Shown piece by piece: positions 8,188 through 14,543 of a DNA stretch of 21,440 nt; the stretch's first letter is position 1, and each line of letters opens with the position of its first letter. The notes beneath the pieces were generated by a model. The model saw only the letters and a program-made list of their open reading frames with translations, searched no databases and was not told where the DNA came from. Position numbers and translations under genes: made by a program. Where the stretch lies: NCBI GenBank assembly GCA_016710685.1, contig JADJVC010000003.1:1-21440 (forward strand), read 5' to 3'. This DNA comes from Flavobacteriales bacterium. Its GTDB lineage: Bacteria; Bacteroidota; Bacteroidia; Flavobacteriales_F; PHOS-HE28.

Positions 8188-8238
8188 GTCGGGCTTCGGG
8201 CCGACATCACAACAGTACCGTCGACCCATAGGGTCGAC
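8188..8238 (+). repeat. Two tandem hairpins in map-infA spacer
   Basis: The first inverted repeat, GTCGGGCTTCGGGCCGAC (8188-8205), pairs GTCGG with CCGAC, has one G-G mismatch, and closes on a C(TTCG)G loop, the very stable tetraloop type. The second, GTCGACCC-ATA-GGGTCGAC (8220-8238), is a perfect 8-bp stem with a 3-nt loop. It ends 13 bp before the infA ATG. No T-run follows either stem, so a simple terminator is unlikely. Confidence 0.8.
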
Positions 8239-8251
8239 AACAAGAAAAAGA

Positions 8252-8473
8252 ATGAGCAGAGCAGGGAACATAGAGCAGGACGGCGTGATCAAAGAAGCGC
8301 TGAGCAATGCCATGTTCCGTGTAGAGCTCGAGAACGGCCACGTGATCATCGCCCACATCTCGGGAAAAATGCGGATGCACTACATCCGGATCCTTCCCGG
8401 TGATAAGGTGAAAGTGGAAATGAGCCCTTATGACCTCAGCAAAGGGCGCATCACCTTCCGTTATAAGACCTGA
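8252..8473 (+). CDS. infA: Translation initiation factor IF-1
   Basis: IF-1 is a one-domain OB-fold protein that occupies the 30S A site during initiation. The 73-residue ORF is intact, the first undamaged gene of the window. It carries the family motifs EQDGVIKEALSNAMFRVELE (residues about 9-28), NGHVIIAHISGKMRMHYIRI (29-48), LPGDKVKVEMSPYDLSKGRI (49-68) and ends TFRYKT. The start context CAAGAAAAAGAATG is A-rich with no clear Shine-Dalgarno. It lies between map and rpmJ as in other Bacteroidota and is preceded by two hairpins that could influence its expression. Confidence 0.98.
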   Translation: MSRAGNIEQDGVIKEALSNAMFRVELENGHVIIAHISGKMRMHYIRILPGDKVKVEMSPYDLSKGRITFRYKT

Positions 8474-8505
8474 GGACAAGGACCAACAGAGAACACAAAG
8501 GAAAG

Positions 8506-8622
8506 ATGAAGATCAGGGCCTCGATAAAGAAACGCTCGGTTGATTGCAAACTGGTTCGCCGCAAGGGCCGTTTGTACATCATCAACAAGAAGAACCCGAA
8601 GTTCAAGCAGCGCCAAGGCTGA
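8506..8622 (+). CDS. rpmJ: 50S ribosomal protein L36
   Basis: L36 is a very small, late-assembling large-subunit protein. The 38-codon ORF begins with ATG at 8506 and ends with TGA at 8620-8622. It reads MKIRASIKKRSVDCKLVRRK (residues 1-20), then GRLYIINKKNPKFKQRQG. The motif CK-VRRKGR and the KNPKFKQRQG end are the L36 pattern. Only one cysteine (residue 14) is visible in place of the CCHC zinc set, which is the common zinc-free form in Bacteroidota. rpsM starts 13 bp downstream. Confidence 0.97.
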   Translation: MKIRASIKKRSVDCKLVRRKGRLYIINKKNPKFKQRQG

Positions 8623-8635
8623 TAAACGCACGAAC

Positions 8636-9013
8636 ATGGCACGTATAGCAGGCACAGACCTCCCCAAAACCAAGCGTGGCGCCATTGGCCTCACGTACAT
8701 CTACGGCATCGGCTGCAGTTCCGCCCTGTCCATATTGGAGCAGGCGGGTATTGACCCCGACAAGAAGGTGGACGACTGGGACGACGACGAGCAGTCGAAG
8801 ATCCGTACGATCATCAACGAGAACATCAAGGTGGAAGGTGCTTTGCGCAGCGAAGTGCAGCTCAGCATCAAGCGCTTGGTGGACATCAACTGCTACCGGG
8901 GCACGCGCCACCGCAACGGACTACCCGTACGCGGCCAACGCACCAGCACCAACGCCCGCACCCGTAAGGGCAAGCGCAAAACGGTCGCAAACAAGAAAAA
9001 GGTAACCAAGTAG
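8636..9013 (+). CDS. rpsM: 30S ribosomal protein S13
   Basis: S13 is a small-subunit head protein that forms intersubunit bridges and contacts the P-site tRNA. The intact 125-residue ORF starts MARIAGTDLPKTKRGAIGLT, continues with YIYGIG (residues 21-26) and the helix-two-turn-helix part, and carries the C-terminal S13 signature CYRGTRHRNGLPVRGQRT (residues about 84-101) followed by the basic tail TRKGKRKTVANKKKVTK. Length and motifs are typical. The acidic insertion VDDWDDDEQ near residues 42-50 is within the usual variation. A 71-bp spacer with two hairpins separates it from rpsK. Confidence 0.98.
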   Translation: MARIAGTDLPKTKRGAIGLTYIYGIGCSSALSILEQAGIDPDKKVDDWDDDEQSKIRTIINENIKVEGALRSEVQLSIKRLVDINCYRGTRHRNGLPVRGQRTSTNARTRKGKRKTVANKKKVTK

Positions 9014-9024
9014 TGGCGCTGCAA

Positions 9025-9062
9025 GCATCGCCCCGACTTGAGGCGATGCAAGCAACGCTTGC
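9025..9062 (+). repeat. Two tandem hairpins in rpsM-rpsK spacer
   Basis: GCATCGCC (9025-9032) pairs perfectly with GGCGATGC (9042-9049) across a 9-nt loop. Immediately after, GCAAGC-AAC-GCTTGC (9048-9062) forms a 6-bp stem with a 3-nt loop. The word GCGATGC/GCATCGC is the same as in the palindromes at 2219 and 11259. The spacer is non-coding and the second hairpin ends 22 bp before the rpsK ATG. Confidence 0.8.
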
Positions 9063-9084
9063 GACAGGTCCATAAGAGATCAAC

Positions 9085-9492
9085 ATGGCAAAGCAAGAGA
9101 AAGGCGGCGCGGCCGCAGGCAAGAAGAAGAAGAAGAACGTGGTGGTGGAAGCTTTCGGGCAGGCACACATCCGCGCCACCTTCAACAACCTCATCATCAG
9201 CCTCACCAACAACAAGGGTGAAGTAATTAGCTGGAGCAGCTCCGGCAAGATGGGCTTCCGCGGCAGCAAAAAGAACACGCCGTACGCCGGCCAAGTGAGC
9301 GCCGAAGAGGCAGCACGCGAGGCGTTCGACCTGGGCCTGCGCAAGGTGAAGGTGTTCGTGAAAGGTCCCGGCGGCGGACGCGAAAGCGCCATCCGCGCCT
9401 TGCACAACAGCGGCGTGGAGGTCACCGAGATCCTCGATCTTACACCGATGCCGCACAACGGCTGCCGTCCGCCGAAAAAACGCCGCGTGTAA
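9085..9492 (+). CDS. rpsK: 30S ribosomal protein S11
   Basis: S11 lies on the small-subunit platform at the mRNA exit side. The intact 135-residue ORF has a lysine-rich, low-complexity N-terminus (MAKQEKGGAAAGKKKKKN), then the S11 core: GQAHIRATFNNLIISLTNN (residues about 25-43), WSSSGKMGFRGSKKNTPYAG (about 51-70), the helix AAREAFDLGLRKVKVFVKGPG and the C-terminal signature GRESAIRALHNSGVEVTEI and DLTPMPHNGCRPPKKRRV. Length is slightly above the usual 127-130 because of the N-terminal Lys run. The start is the first ATG after the hairpin-bearing spacer. Confidence 0.98.
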   Translation: MAKQEKGGAAAGKKKKKNVVVEAFGQAHIRATFNNLIISLTNNKGEVISWSSSGKMGFRGSKKNTPYAGQVSAEEAAREAFDLGLRKVKVFVKGPGGGRESAIRALHNSGVEVTEILDLTPMPHNGCRPPKKRRV

Positions 9493-9520
9493 AAACTAAA
9501 AACCCGTAGGGGGCGACTAA

Positions 9521-9551
9521 CGCACCCCGTTGTTGGTGCGGAGCCCGCACC
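9521..9551 (+). repeat. Mutually exclusive hairpins in rpsK-rpsD spacer
   Basis: CGCACC (9521-9526) can pair with GGTGCG (9535-9540) over an 8-nt loop. The same segment as GGTGCGG (9535-9541) can instead pair with CCGCACC (9545-9551) over the loop AGC, giving a 7-bp stem. The two folds cannot exist together. The second ends 15 bp before the rpsD ATG. No terminator T-run is present. Confidence 0.75.
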
Positions 9552-9566
9552 CGAAAAGAAAAGAAA

Positions 9567-10174
9567 ATGGCACGATACACAGGACCCAAGACCAGGATCG
9601 CCCGCAAATTCAAGGAGCCGATCTTTGGACCCGACAAATGGATGGAGCGCAAGCCCCATGCACCCGGCCAGCACGGCCTTACCGCCCGTCGTCGCAAGAA
9701 GGACAGCGAGTACAGCCTGCAGCTGCGCGAAAAGCAGATCGCTGGCACACGTATGGCATTCTGGAGCGCCAGTTCCGCAAGATGTTCTACATGGCCGCCA
9801 GCAAGAAAGGCGTTACCGGTGCCATCCTGCTGGGCCTCTGCGAATCCCGCTTGGACAACACGGTGTACCGCATGGGCATCGCCCCCACGCGCCGCGCTGC
9901 CCGCCAATTGGTAGGCCACCGCCACATCACCGTGAACAAGGAAGTGGTGAACATTGCGAGCTACATCCTCCGCCCCGGAGACGAGGTGGCCGTACGCGAG
10001 CGTAGCCGCAGCCTGGAGGCCATCACCAACAGCCTTTCCACCAACAACACGCGCTTCGATTGGATCGAATTCAACCCGGCCACCATGTCCGGCAAGTTGA
10101 TCGCCATGCCCGAGCGTGCACAGATCCCCGAGAACATCCGCGAGCAGTTCATCGTGGAATTGTACTCCAAGTAA
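9567..10174 (+). CDS. rpsD: 30S ribosomal protein S4 (one frameshift)
   Basis: S4 nucleates small-subunit assembly and in many bacteria is an autogenous regulator of the alpha operon. Frame one from ATG 9567 reads MARYTGPKTRIARKFKEPIF and on to GQHGLTARRRKKDSEYSLQLREKQ (about 9668-9739). Between about 9740 and 9755 the frame shifts and continues as TYGILERQFRKMFYMAASKKG (9752-9815). It then has the S4 RNA-binding domain: LDNTVYRMG, APTRRAARQLVGHRHITVN (about 9885-9940) and the end IREQFIVELYSK, with TAA at 10172-10174. Total 608 bp = 202 codons plus 2, consistent with one lost base. Family length about 201. Confidence 0.96.
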
Positions 10175-10226
10175 GCCGATTTCAATCCGGCAACGCATTC
10201 AACCAAGAACCCAACGCAAGAAGCAC

Positions 10227-11251
10227 ATGCCAATCCTAGATTTCCAGCGACCGGACAAGGTCGCCATGATCGAGTCCACCGACACCCGCGGCACCTTCGA
10301 GTTCCGCCCTTTGGAGCCCGGTTACGGCATTACCATCGGCAACAGCCTGCGCCGCATCCTGTTGAGCAGCCTGGAGGGCTTCGCCATCACCAGTCTCCGC
10401 ATCGATGGCGTCGAACACGAGTTCAGCACGATCAAAGGCGTCATTGAGGACGTCACCGAGATCGTCCTCAACCTCAAGCAGGTGCGCTTCCGCCGCCAGC
10501 TGGAGGACGTTGACAATGAGAAAGTCTCGCTCACCGTGGGCGGCAAGGACGGCTTCACCGCCGCCGACATCGGCAAGCACACCACCGGCTTCCAAGTATT
10601 GAACCCGGACCAGGTGATCTGCCGCATGGAAGGCAATGTGAAGCTGCACGTGGAGCTCACCATTGGCAAAGGCCGCGGTTATGTACCGGCCGACGAGAAT
10701 AAAGTGGAGGGTCGCCCATCGGGACCATCTTCATCGACTCCGTGTACACGCCGATCAAGAACGTGAAGTACACCGTGGACAATACCCGCGTGGAGCAGAA
10801 GACGGATTACGAGAAACTCACCATCGAGGTGACCACCGACGGCAGCATCGACCCGAAGAACGCACTTCAGGAAGCCGCCAAGATCCTCATCCACCACTTC
10901 ATGCTCTTCAGCGATGAGCGGATCACCATGGAGTTCGAGGACCGTACCGGCGCTATTAGCGAAACGCGCTCCAACGCTTCTGAAACGAGCGATCTGGACG
11001 AGACCGGCCTGCACATGCGCAATTTGCTTCGCGGCAAGCTGGTGGACATGGACCTCAGCGTTCGCGCACTGAACTGCCTGAAGGCTGCCGATATCGAAAC
11101 ACTCGGCGACCTGGTGAGCTTCAACAAGAACGACCTCTTGAAGTTCCGTAACTTCGGTAAGAAGAGCTTGACCGAACTGGAAGACCTGGTGGAGAACAAG
11201 GGCCTCGTTTTCGGAATGAACGTGGGCAAATACAAACTCGGCCGCGACTAA
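10227..11251 (+). CDS. rpoA: RNA polymerase subunit alpha (one frameshift)
   Basis: Alpha dimerises to start RNA polymerase assembly, and its C-terminal domain contacts UP elements and activators. ATG 10227 (MPILDFQRPDKV) is followed by the N-terminal dimerisation domain: FRPLEPGYGITIGNSLRRIL (residues about 31-50; GNSLRRILLSS is the signature), EGFAITSLRI, VEHEFSTIKGV-EDVTEI. Near 10712 the frame shifts: VEGRP then IGTIFIDSVYTPIKNVKY. The alpha-CTD is intact: LDMDLSVRALNCLKAADIETLGDL and LLKFRNFGKKSLTELEDLV (about 11040-11190). Total 1025 bp = 341 codons plus 2, so one base seems missing. TAA at 11249-11251. Confidence 0.97.
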
Positions 11252-11258
11252 ACGGCAA

Positions 11259-11309
11259 GGGCGATGCATGCATCGCCCCGATAAAGCAAGGGCGCGAGAT
11301 CTCGCACCC
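11259..11309 (+). repeat. Two tandem palindromes in rpoA-rplQ spacer
   Basis: GGGCGATGCATGCATCGCCC (11259-11278) is a perfect 20-bp palindrome whose 16-bp core equals that at 2220-2235. The second, at 11290-11309, is centred on the perfect palindrome GCGAGATCTCGC (11294-11305) and extends to GGG/CCC arms with one C-A mismatch. It ends 8 bp before the rplQ ATG. Confidence 0.85.
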
Positions 11310-11317
11310 CAACTAAA

Positions 11318-11804
11318 ATGAGACACGGAAACAAAAACAATGCGCTGGGGCGCAAGAAGGCGCACCGCGACAGCATGCTGAGCAACATGGCTTGTTCGCT
11401 GATCGAGCATAAGCGCATCGAGACCACCTTGGCCAAGGCCAAGGCCCTGCGGATCTTCGTGGAGCCGCTGATCACCAAGAGCAAATCGGACAGTACCCAC
11501 AGTCGCCGAACGGTATTCAGCTACCTCCAGAACAAGGAGGGCCACGGCCGTCCTGTTCCGCGATGTGGCACCGAAGGTGGCTGAGCGCGCCGGTGGTTAT
11601 ACCCGCATCATCAAGTTGGGTAACCGCATGGGCGACGCCGCTGAACTGGCGATGATCGAGATGGTGGATTTCAACACGATCTACTCACCGAACGAGAAAG
11701 CCGGTGCTGAAGTGAAGCGCACGCGCCGCAGCCGCAAACCCGCCACTGCAAAGGCGAAGGAGGATGCTGCACCAGAAAAAAACGACGAGCCGAAGGGAGA
11801 ATGA
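11318..11804 (+). CDS. rplQ: 50S ribosomal protein L17 (one frameshift)
   Basis: L17 is a large-subunit protein near the exit tunnel. ATG 11318 gives MRHGNKNNALGRKKAHRDSM (residues 1-20), then LSNMACSLIEHKRIETTLAKAKALR and EPLITKSKSDSTHSRRTVFSYL (to about 11530), all family motifs. Around 11540-11550 the frame moves by one base, then reads LFRDVAPKVAERAGGYTRIIKLGNRMGDAAELAMIEMVDFN (KLG-R-GD-A-MA-IELV is the L17 end). Behind the core is a roughly 40-residue Lys/Ala/Glu-rich tail (about 11695-11801), common in Bacteroidota. TGA at 11802-11804. Total 487 bp, consistent with one inserted base. Last gene before the terminator. Confidence 0.96.
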
Positions 11805-11825
11805 ACCTCACCGGCATAAACGTGG

Positions 11826-11859
11826 AAAAAGGGGCGCTGAAAGGCGCCCTTCTTTTTTG
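11826..11859 (+). terminator. Rho-independent terminator after rplQ
   Basis: GGGCGC (11832-11837), loop TGAAAG, GCGCCC (11844-11849), followed by TTCTTTTTT (11850-11858) and preceded by an A-run. It is 22 bp after the rplQ stop and marks the end of the ribosomal-protein cluster before carA. Confidence 0.88.
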
Positions 11860-11868
11860 CCGTATCGG

Positions 11869-11876
11869 TAAATTTG
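11869..11876 (+). promoter_or_regulatory. Candidate carA promoter -7 element
   Basis: TAAATTTG matches the Bacteroidota -7 consensus TAnnTTTG. It lies just behind the terminator and 34 bp before the carA ATG. A -33 TTG at the usual 17-23 bp spacing is not visible (the nearest TTTG ends at 11859, only 9 bp upstream), so this is a partial match. Confidence 0.45.
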
Positions 11877-11910
11877 CCGCGATCATCATTCAACAAGCGC
11901 CGATCCAGCT

Positions 11911-13068
11911 ATGCTCGTAAGCCGAAGACCCGCCGCCGTATTGTTGCTTGCCGACGGCACCCGCTTCAACGGCCGCGCCATCGGTGCCATGGGCACAACC
12001 GTGGGTGAGATCTGCTTCAACACCGGGATGACCGGCTACCAAGAGATCTTCACCGATCCCAGCTACACCGGCCAATTGATGGTGTTGGCCTCACCGCACA
12101 TCGGTAATTACGGTGTACTGGAAGTTCCCGGCGATCCCTTGCAAGGCGAATCGGAAGGCCCGAGAGTGAGCATTGCCGGCTTGGTGGTGAAGAAGTTCAG
12201 CGAAGTATGGAGCAGGCCCGCCGGCACAGGGTCTTTGGAAGATTACCTCATTGCTGCGGGCATCACCGGCATTAGCGATGTGGACACGCGCATGCTCGTG
12301 CGGCACATCCGCGACCATGGGGCACAGAACGCCATTATTGACAGCACCGGATTGGATGACGCAGCCCTTCGCGACCGGCTCGCGGCGGCGCCGGACATGT
12401 CCGGGTTGGAACTGGCCAGCACGGTTACAGCGCCAAAAGCTTATGAGGTGGGACCCGAAACCGCAACGAACCGCGTGGCGTTGATCGACTTCGGGATCAA
12501 GCTCAATTCGATCCGCTGCTTGTTGGAACGCGATTGCCGCGTCCGCGTTTTCCCGATGAAAACGCCTATGAAGGACATTTTGGCCTGGAAGCCGGATGGC
12601 GTTTTGCTGGGCAACGGTCCGGGCGATCCCGGTGCCATGCCTGCGGAAGTTGCCTTTGTGAAGGAATTGCTGAAGAGCGGATTGCCCGTATTCGGCATTT
12701 GCTTAGGCCACCAGCTATTGGCGCAGGCCATGGGCATCGGCACGGAAAAGATGCATCACGGCCACCGTGGTATCAACCATCCGGTGCGCAATCTCATTAC
12801 GGGCAAGGACGAGGTCACTTCCCAAAACCATGGCTTCGTGGTCTCGAAGAAGGAGGCTGAAGGAAACCCGGAGGTCATCATCACGCATATTCACCTGAAC
12901 GATGGCAGCGTAGCGGGCATCAGCATCAAAGGCCGACCTGTTTTCAGCGTGCAAAGCCATCCCGAAGCAGGCCCCGGCCCACTGGATTCGCAGTACCTCT
13001 TCGACGATTTCACGGCTAACATGGCCGCGTCGCGAAAGAAAGTCAAAGGCACTGTGCAACATGCTTGA
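11911..13068 (+). CDS. carA: Carbamoyl phosphate synthetase small subunit
   Basis: CarA hydrolyses glutamine and channels ammonia to CarB, which makes carbamoyl phosphate for pyrimidine and arginine synthesis. The intact 385-residue ORF has the N-terminal CPSase small-chain domain (residues about 8-140, with ICFNTGMTGYQEIFTDPSY at 34-52) and a class I glutamine amidotransferase domain from about 187. The catalytic nucleophile is Cys264 in FGICLGHQLLAQAMG. The His350 and Glu352 of SVQSHPEAGPGP complete the triad. GNGPGDPG at 234-241 is the oxyanion-strand motif. Length is as expected (about 360-385). carB is not in the window. Likely transcribed from its own promoter, since a terminator precedes it. 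The rplQ-carA-eno order is familiar from Flavobacteriales. Confidence 0.98.
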   Translation: MLVSRRPAAVLLLADGTRFNGRAIGAMGTTVGEICFNTGMTGYQEIFTDPSYTGQLMVLASPHIGNYGVLEVPGDPLQGESEGPRVSIAGLVVKKFSEVWSRPAGTGSLEDYLIAAGITGISDVDTRMLVRHIRDHGAQNAIIDSTGLDDAALRDRLAAAPDMSGLELASTVTAPKAYEVGPETATNRVALIDFGIKLNSIRCLLERDCRVRVFPMKTPMKDILAWKPDGVLLGNGPGDPGAMPAEVAFVKELLKSGLPVFGICLGHQLLAQAMGIGTEKMHHGHRGINHPVRNLITGKDEVTSQNHGFVVSKKEAEGNPEVIITHIHLNDGSVAGISIKGRPVFSVQSHPEAGPGPLDSQYLFDDFTANMAASRKKVKGTVQHA

Positions 13069-13095
13069 ACGGAATCGCGTTCAAGGCGCTTTTGG
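13064..13095 (+). terminator. Possible terminator at carA stop codon
   Basis: CTTGAACG (13064-13071), loop GAATCG, CGTTCAAG (13078-13085) is a perfect 8-bp stem that includes the carA TGA. It is followed by GCGCTTTTGG. The T-run is only four bases and set back, so termination would be weak. Confidence 0.4.
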
Positions 13096-13155
13096 ACCGG
13101 TCTTTGTAAACCCGTGCCTCATTTCGGACAGGCAGGCGCACTGAAGCGGCCACAC

Positions 13156-13194
13156 ACCAATCTCCAGCTACCAATCACCATCAACCACTCACCC
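13156..13194 (+). repeat. Degenerate 7-bp tandem repeat upstream of eno
   Basis: Five consecutive heptamers ACCAATC, TCCAGCT, ACCAATC, ACCATCA, ACCACTC followed by ACCC keep a strict 7-bp step with ACC at the start of most units. On the other strand the unit reads GATTGGT. The array lies in the 181-bp carA-eno spacer. Confidence 0.65.
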
Positions 13195-13209
13195 AGATTT
13201 CGCAGCGTC

Positions 13210-13242
13210 CTCTGTGCTCTCTGTGTCTCTGTGGTGAACACC
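13210..13242 (+). repeat. CTCTGTG repeat block in the eno leader
   Basis: CTCTGTG (13210-13216), CTCTCTGTG (13217-13225) and TCTCTGTGG (13226-13234), then TGAACACC, ending 7 bp before the eno ATG. The reverse complement reads CCACAGAGACACAGAG. It may be a dispersed intergenic repeat. Apart from this, the 7-bp array and the carA hairpin, the carA-eno spacer (13069-13249) shows nothing I can assign. Confidence 0.6.
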
Positions 13243-13249
13243 TTTCAAC

Positions 13250-14536
13250 ATGAGCATAATCGCCAAGATCCAAGCCCGCGAAATCCTTGATTCCCGCGGC
13301 AATCCCACCCTTGAGGTGGACGTTTACACCGACAGCGGTCACATGGGTCGTGCAGCTGTACCAAGCGGAGCCAGCACGGGCGCCCACGAAGCTGCTGAAC
13401 TGCGCGACGGAGACAAAAAGCGCTACCTCGGCAAGGGGGTATTGAAAGCCGTTTCGAACGTGAACGGCGCGTTGAACGACGAGCTCGTCGGCGCTTATGT
13501 GGGCGATCAGGCCATGATCGACCGGGTGATGATCGCTCTCGACGGCACGCCCAACAAGAGCAACCTCGGTGCCAACGCCATCCTCGGTGTATCGCTCGCG
13601 GTGGCGAAAGCAGCGGCCAGCGAGGCTGGCCTTCCATTGTACCGCTACGTAGGCGGCACCAATGCGTGCACGCTTCCCGTTCCGATGATGAACATCCTCA
13701 ACGGCGGCGCGCACGCGGACAATAAAGTGGACGTTCAGGAATTCATGGTGATGCCCATTGGCGCAAGCACTTTCGCTGAAGGATTGCGCATGGGCACTGA
13801 AGTCTTCCACGCGTTGAAGGGCGTGCTGAAAGCGAAAAAGCTCAGCACCAACGTGGGCGATGAGGGCGGCTTCGCGCCGGATCTCAAGAGCAACGAGGAC
13901 GCGCTGAAGCTGGTGATGCAAGCCATCGAGAAGGCTGGTTACAGGCCGGGCGAGGACATCATGATCGCGCTGGATGCCGCCAGCACCGAATTCTACGACG
14001 CAAAGAAAAAGCGCTACGTGCTGGAGAGCACTGGCGACAGCCTTACCGGCGATGACATGATCGCCATGTGGAAAGATTGGAGCAAGCGCTACCCCATCCT
14101 CAGCATCGAAGACGGCATGGATGAGGATGATTGGGCAGGCTGGAAGAAGCTCACCAACACCATCGGCGACAAGGTGCAGCTCGTAGGCGACGACCTCTTC
14201 GTAACGAACACAACGCGTCTTGCCAGAGGGATCAAGGAAGGCATCGCTAACAGCATTTTGGTGAAGGTGAACCAGATCGGCACGCTCACTGAAACCTTGG
14301 AAGCCGTGGAAATGGCGCACAAAGCGGGTTACACCGCCGTAATGAGCCACCGCAGCGGCGAGACAGAAGACAGCACCATCGCCGATCTGGCCGTGGCCAC
14401 CAACTGCGGGATGATCAAGACCGGAAGTGCATCACGCAGCGACAGGATCGCGAAGTACAACCAACTGCTGCGGATCGAGGAGCAGCTTGGTAAGAGCGCA
14501 CGGTATCCGGGGCGGGGGTTGAAGTACGTGAAGTAG
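13250..14536 (+). CDS. eno: Enolase
   Basis: Enolase converts 2-phosphoglycerate to phosphoenolpyruvate in glycolysis, in the cytoplasm, with Mg2+. The intact 428-residue ORF begins MSIIAKIQAREILDSRGNPT. Motifs: substrate loop GASTGAHEAAELRD (40-53), NGGAHADN (151-158), catalytic acid Glu206 in GDEGGFAPD (203-211), Mg ligands Asp242 or neighbouring residue in ALDAASTEFY (240-249), Glu287 (SIEDGMDEDDW) and Asp314 (VGDDLF), catalytic base Lys339 in the signature ILVKVNQIGTLTET (336-349), and SHRSGETEDSTIADLAV (366-382). Length is typical (about 425-435). The start codon is directly behind two unusual repeat blocks. It converges with the next gene, whose stop is 2 bp away. Confidence 0.99.
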   Translation: MSIIAKIQAREILDSRGNPTLEVDVYTDSGHMGRAAVPSGASTGAHEAAELRDGDKKRYLGKGVLKAVSNVNGALNDELVGAYVGDQAMIDRVMIALDGTPNKSNLGANAILGVSLAVAKAAASEAGLPLYRYVGGTNACTLPVPMMNILNGGAHADNKVDVQEFMVMPIGASTFAEGLRMGTEVFHALKGVLKAKKLSTNVGDEGGFAPDLKSNEDALKLVMQAIEKAGYRPGEDIMIALDAASTEFYDAKKKRYVLESTGDSLTGDDMIAMWKDWSKRYPILSIEDGMDEDDWAGWKKLTNTIGDKVQLVGDDLFVTNTTRLARGIKEGIANSILVKVNQIGTLTETLEAVEMAHKAGYTAVMSHRSGETEDSTIADLAVATNCGMIKTGSASRSDRIAKYNQLLRIEEQLGKSARYPGRGLKYVK

Positions 14537-14543
14537 ATCTACT
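14532..14543. other. Palindrome joining two convergent stop codons
   Basis: AGTAGATCTACT is a perfect 12-bp palindrome. Its left arm holds the eno stop TAG (14534-14536) and its right arm the opposite-strand TAG (14539-14541 as CTA). No terminator hairpin with a T-run is visible on either side. Confidence 0.8.

Noticed and set aside
8188..8238. Hairpins between map and infA as a rho-independent terminator
   Set aside because: No T-run follows either stem, and infA onward shows no strong promoter match.
10175..10226. Hairpin in the rpsD-rpoA spacer (GCCGATT with AATCCGGC)
   Set aside because: It needs a bulge and would leave a 2-nt loop. The pairing is too weak to list with the other spacer hairpins.
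10679..11545. 288-codon open frame on the - strand across rpoA and rplQ
   Set aside because: It crosses two conserved genes and the hairpin spacer in antisense and has no own start context or domain.
13095..13110. Possible eno promoter -7 element near GGTCTTTG
   Set aside because: The first two bases are GG instead of TA and no -33 TTG at proper spacing is seen.
13181..14350. 389-codon open frame on the - strand across enolase
   Set aside because: It is fully antisense to the intact, motif-complete eno gene. A long antisense frame is expected from GC-rich codon use, and its translation is low-complexity His/Ala/Val-rich text without a recognisable domain.
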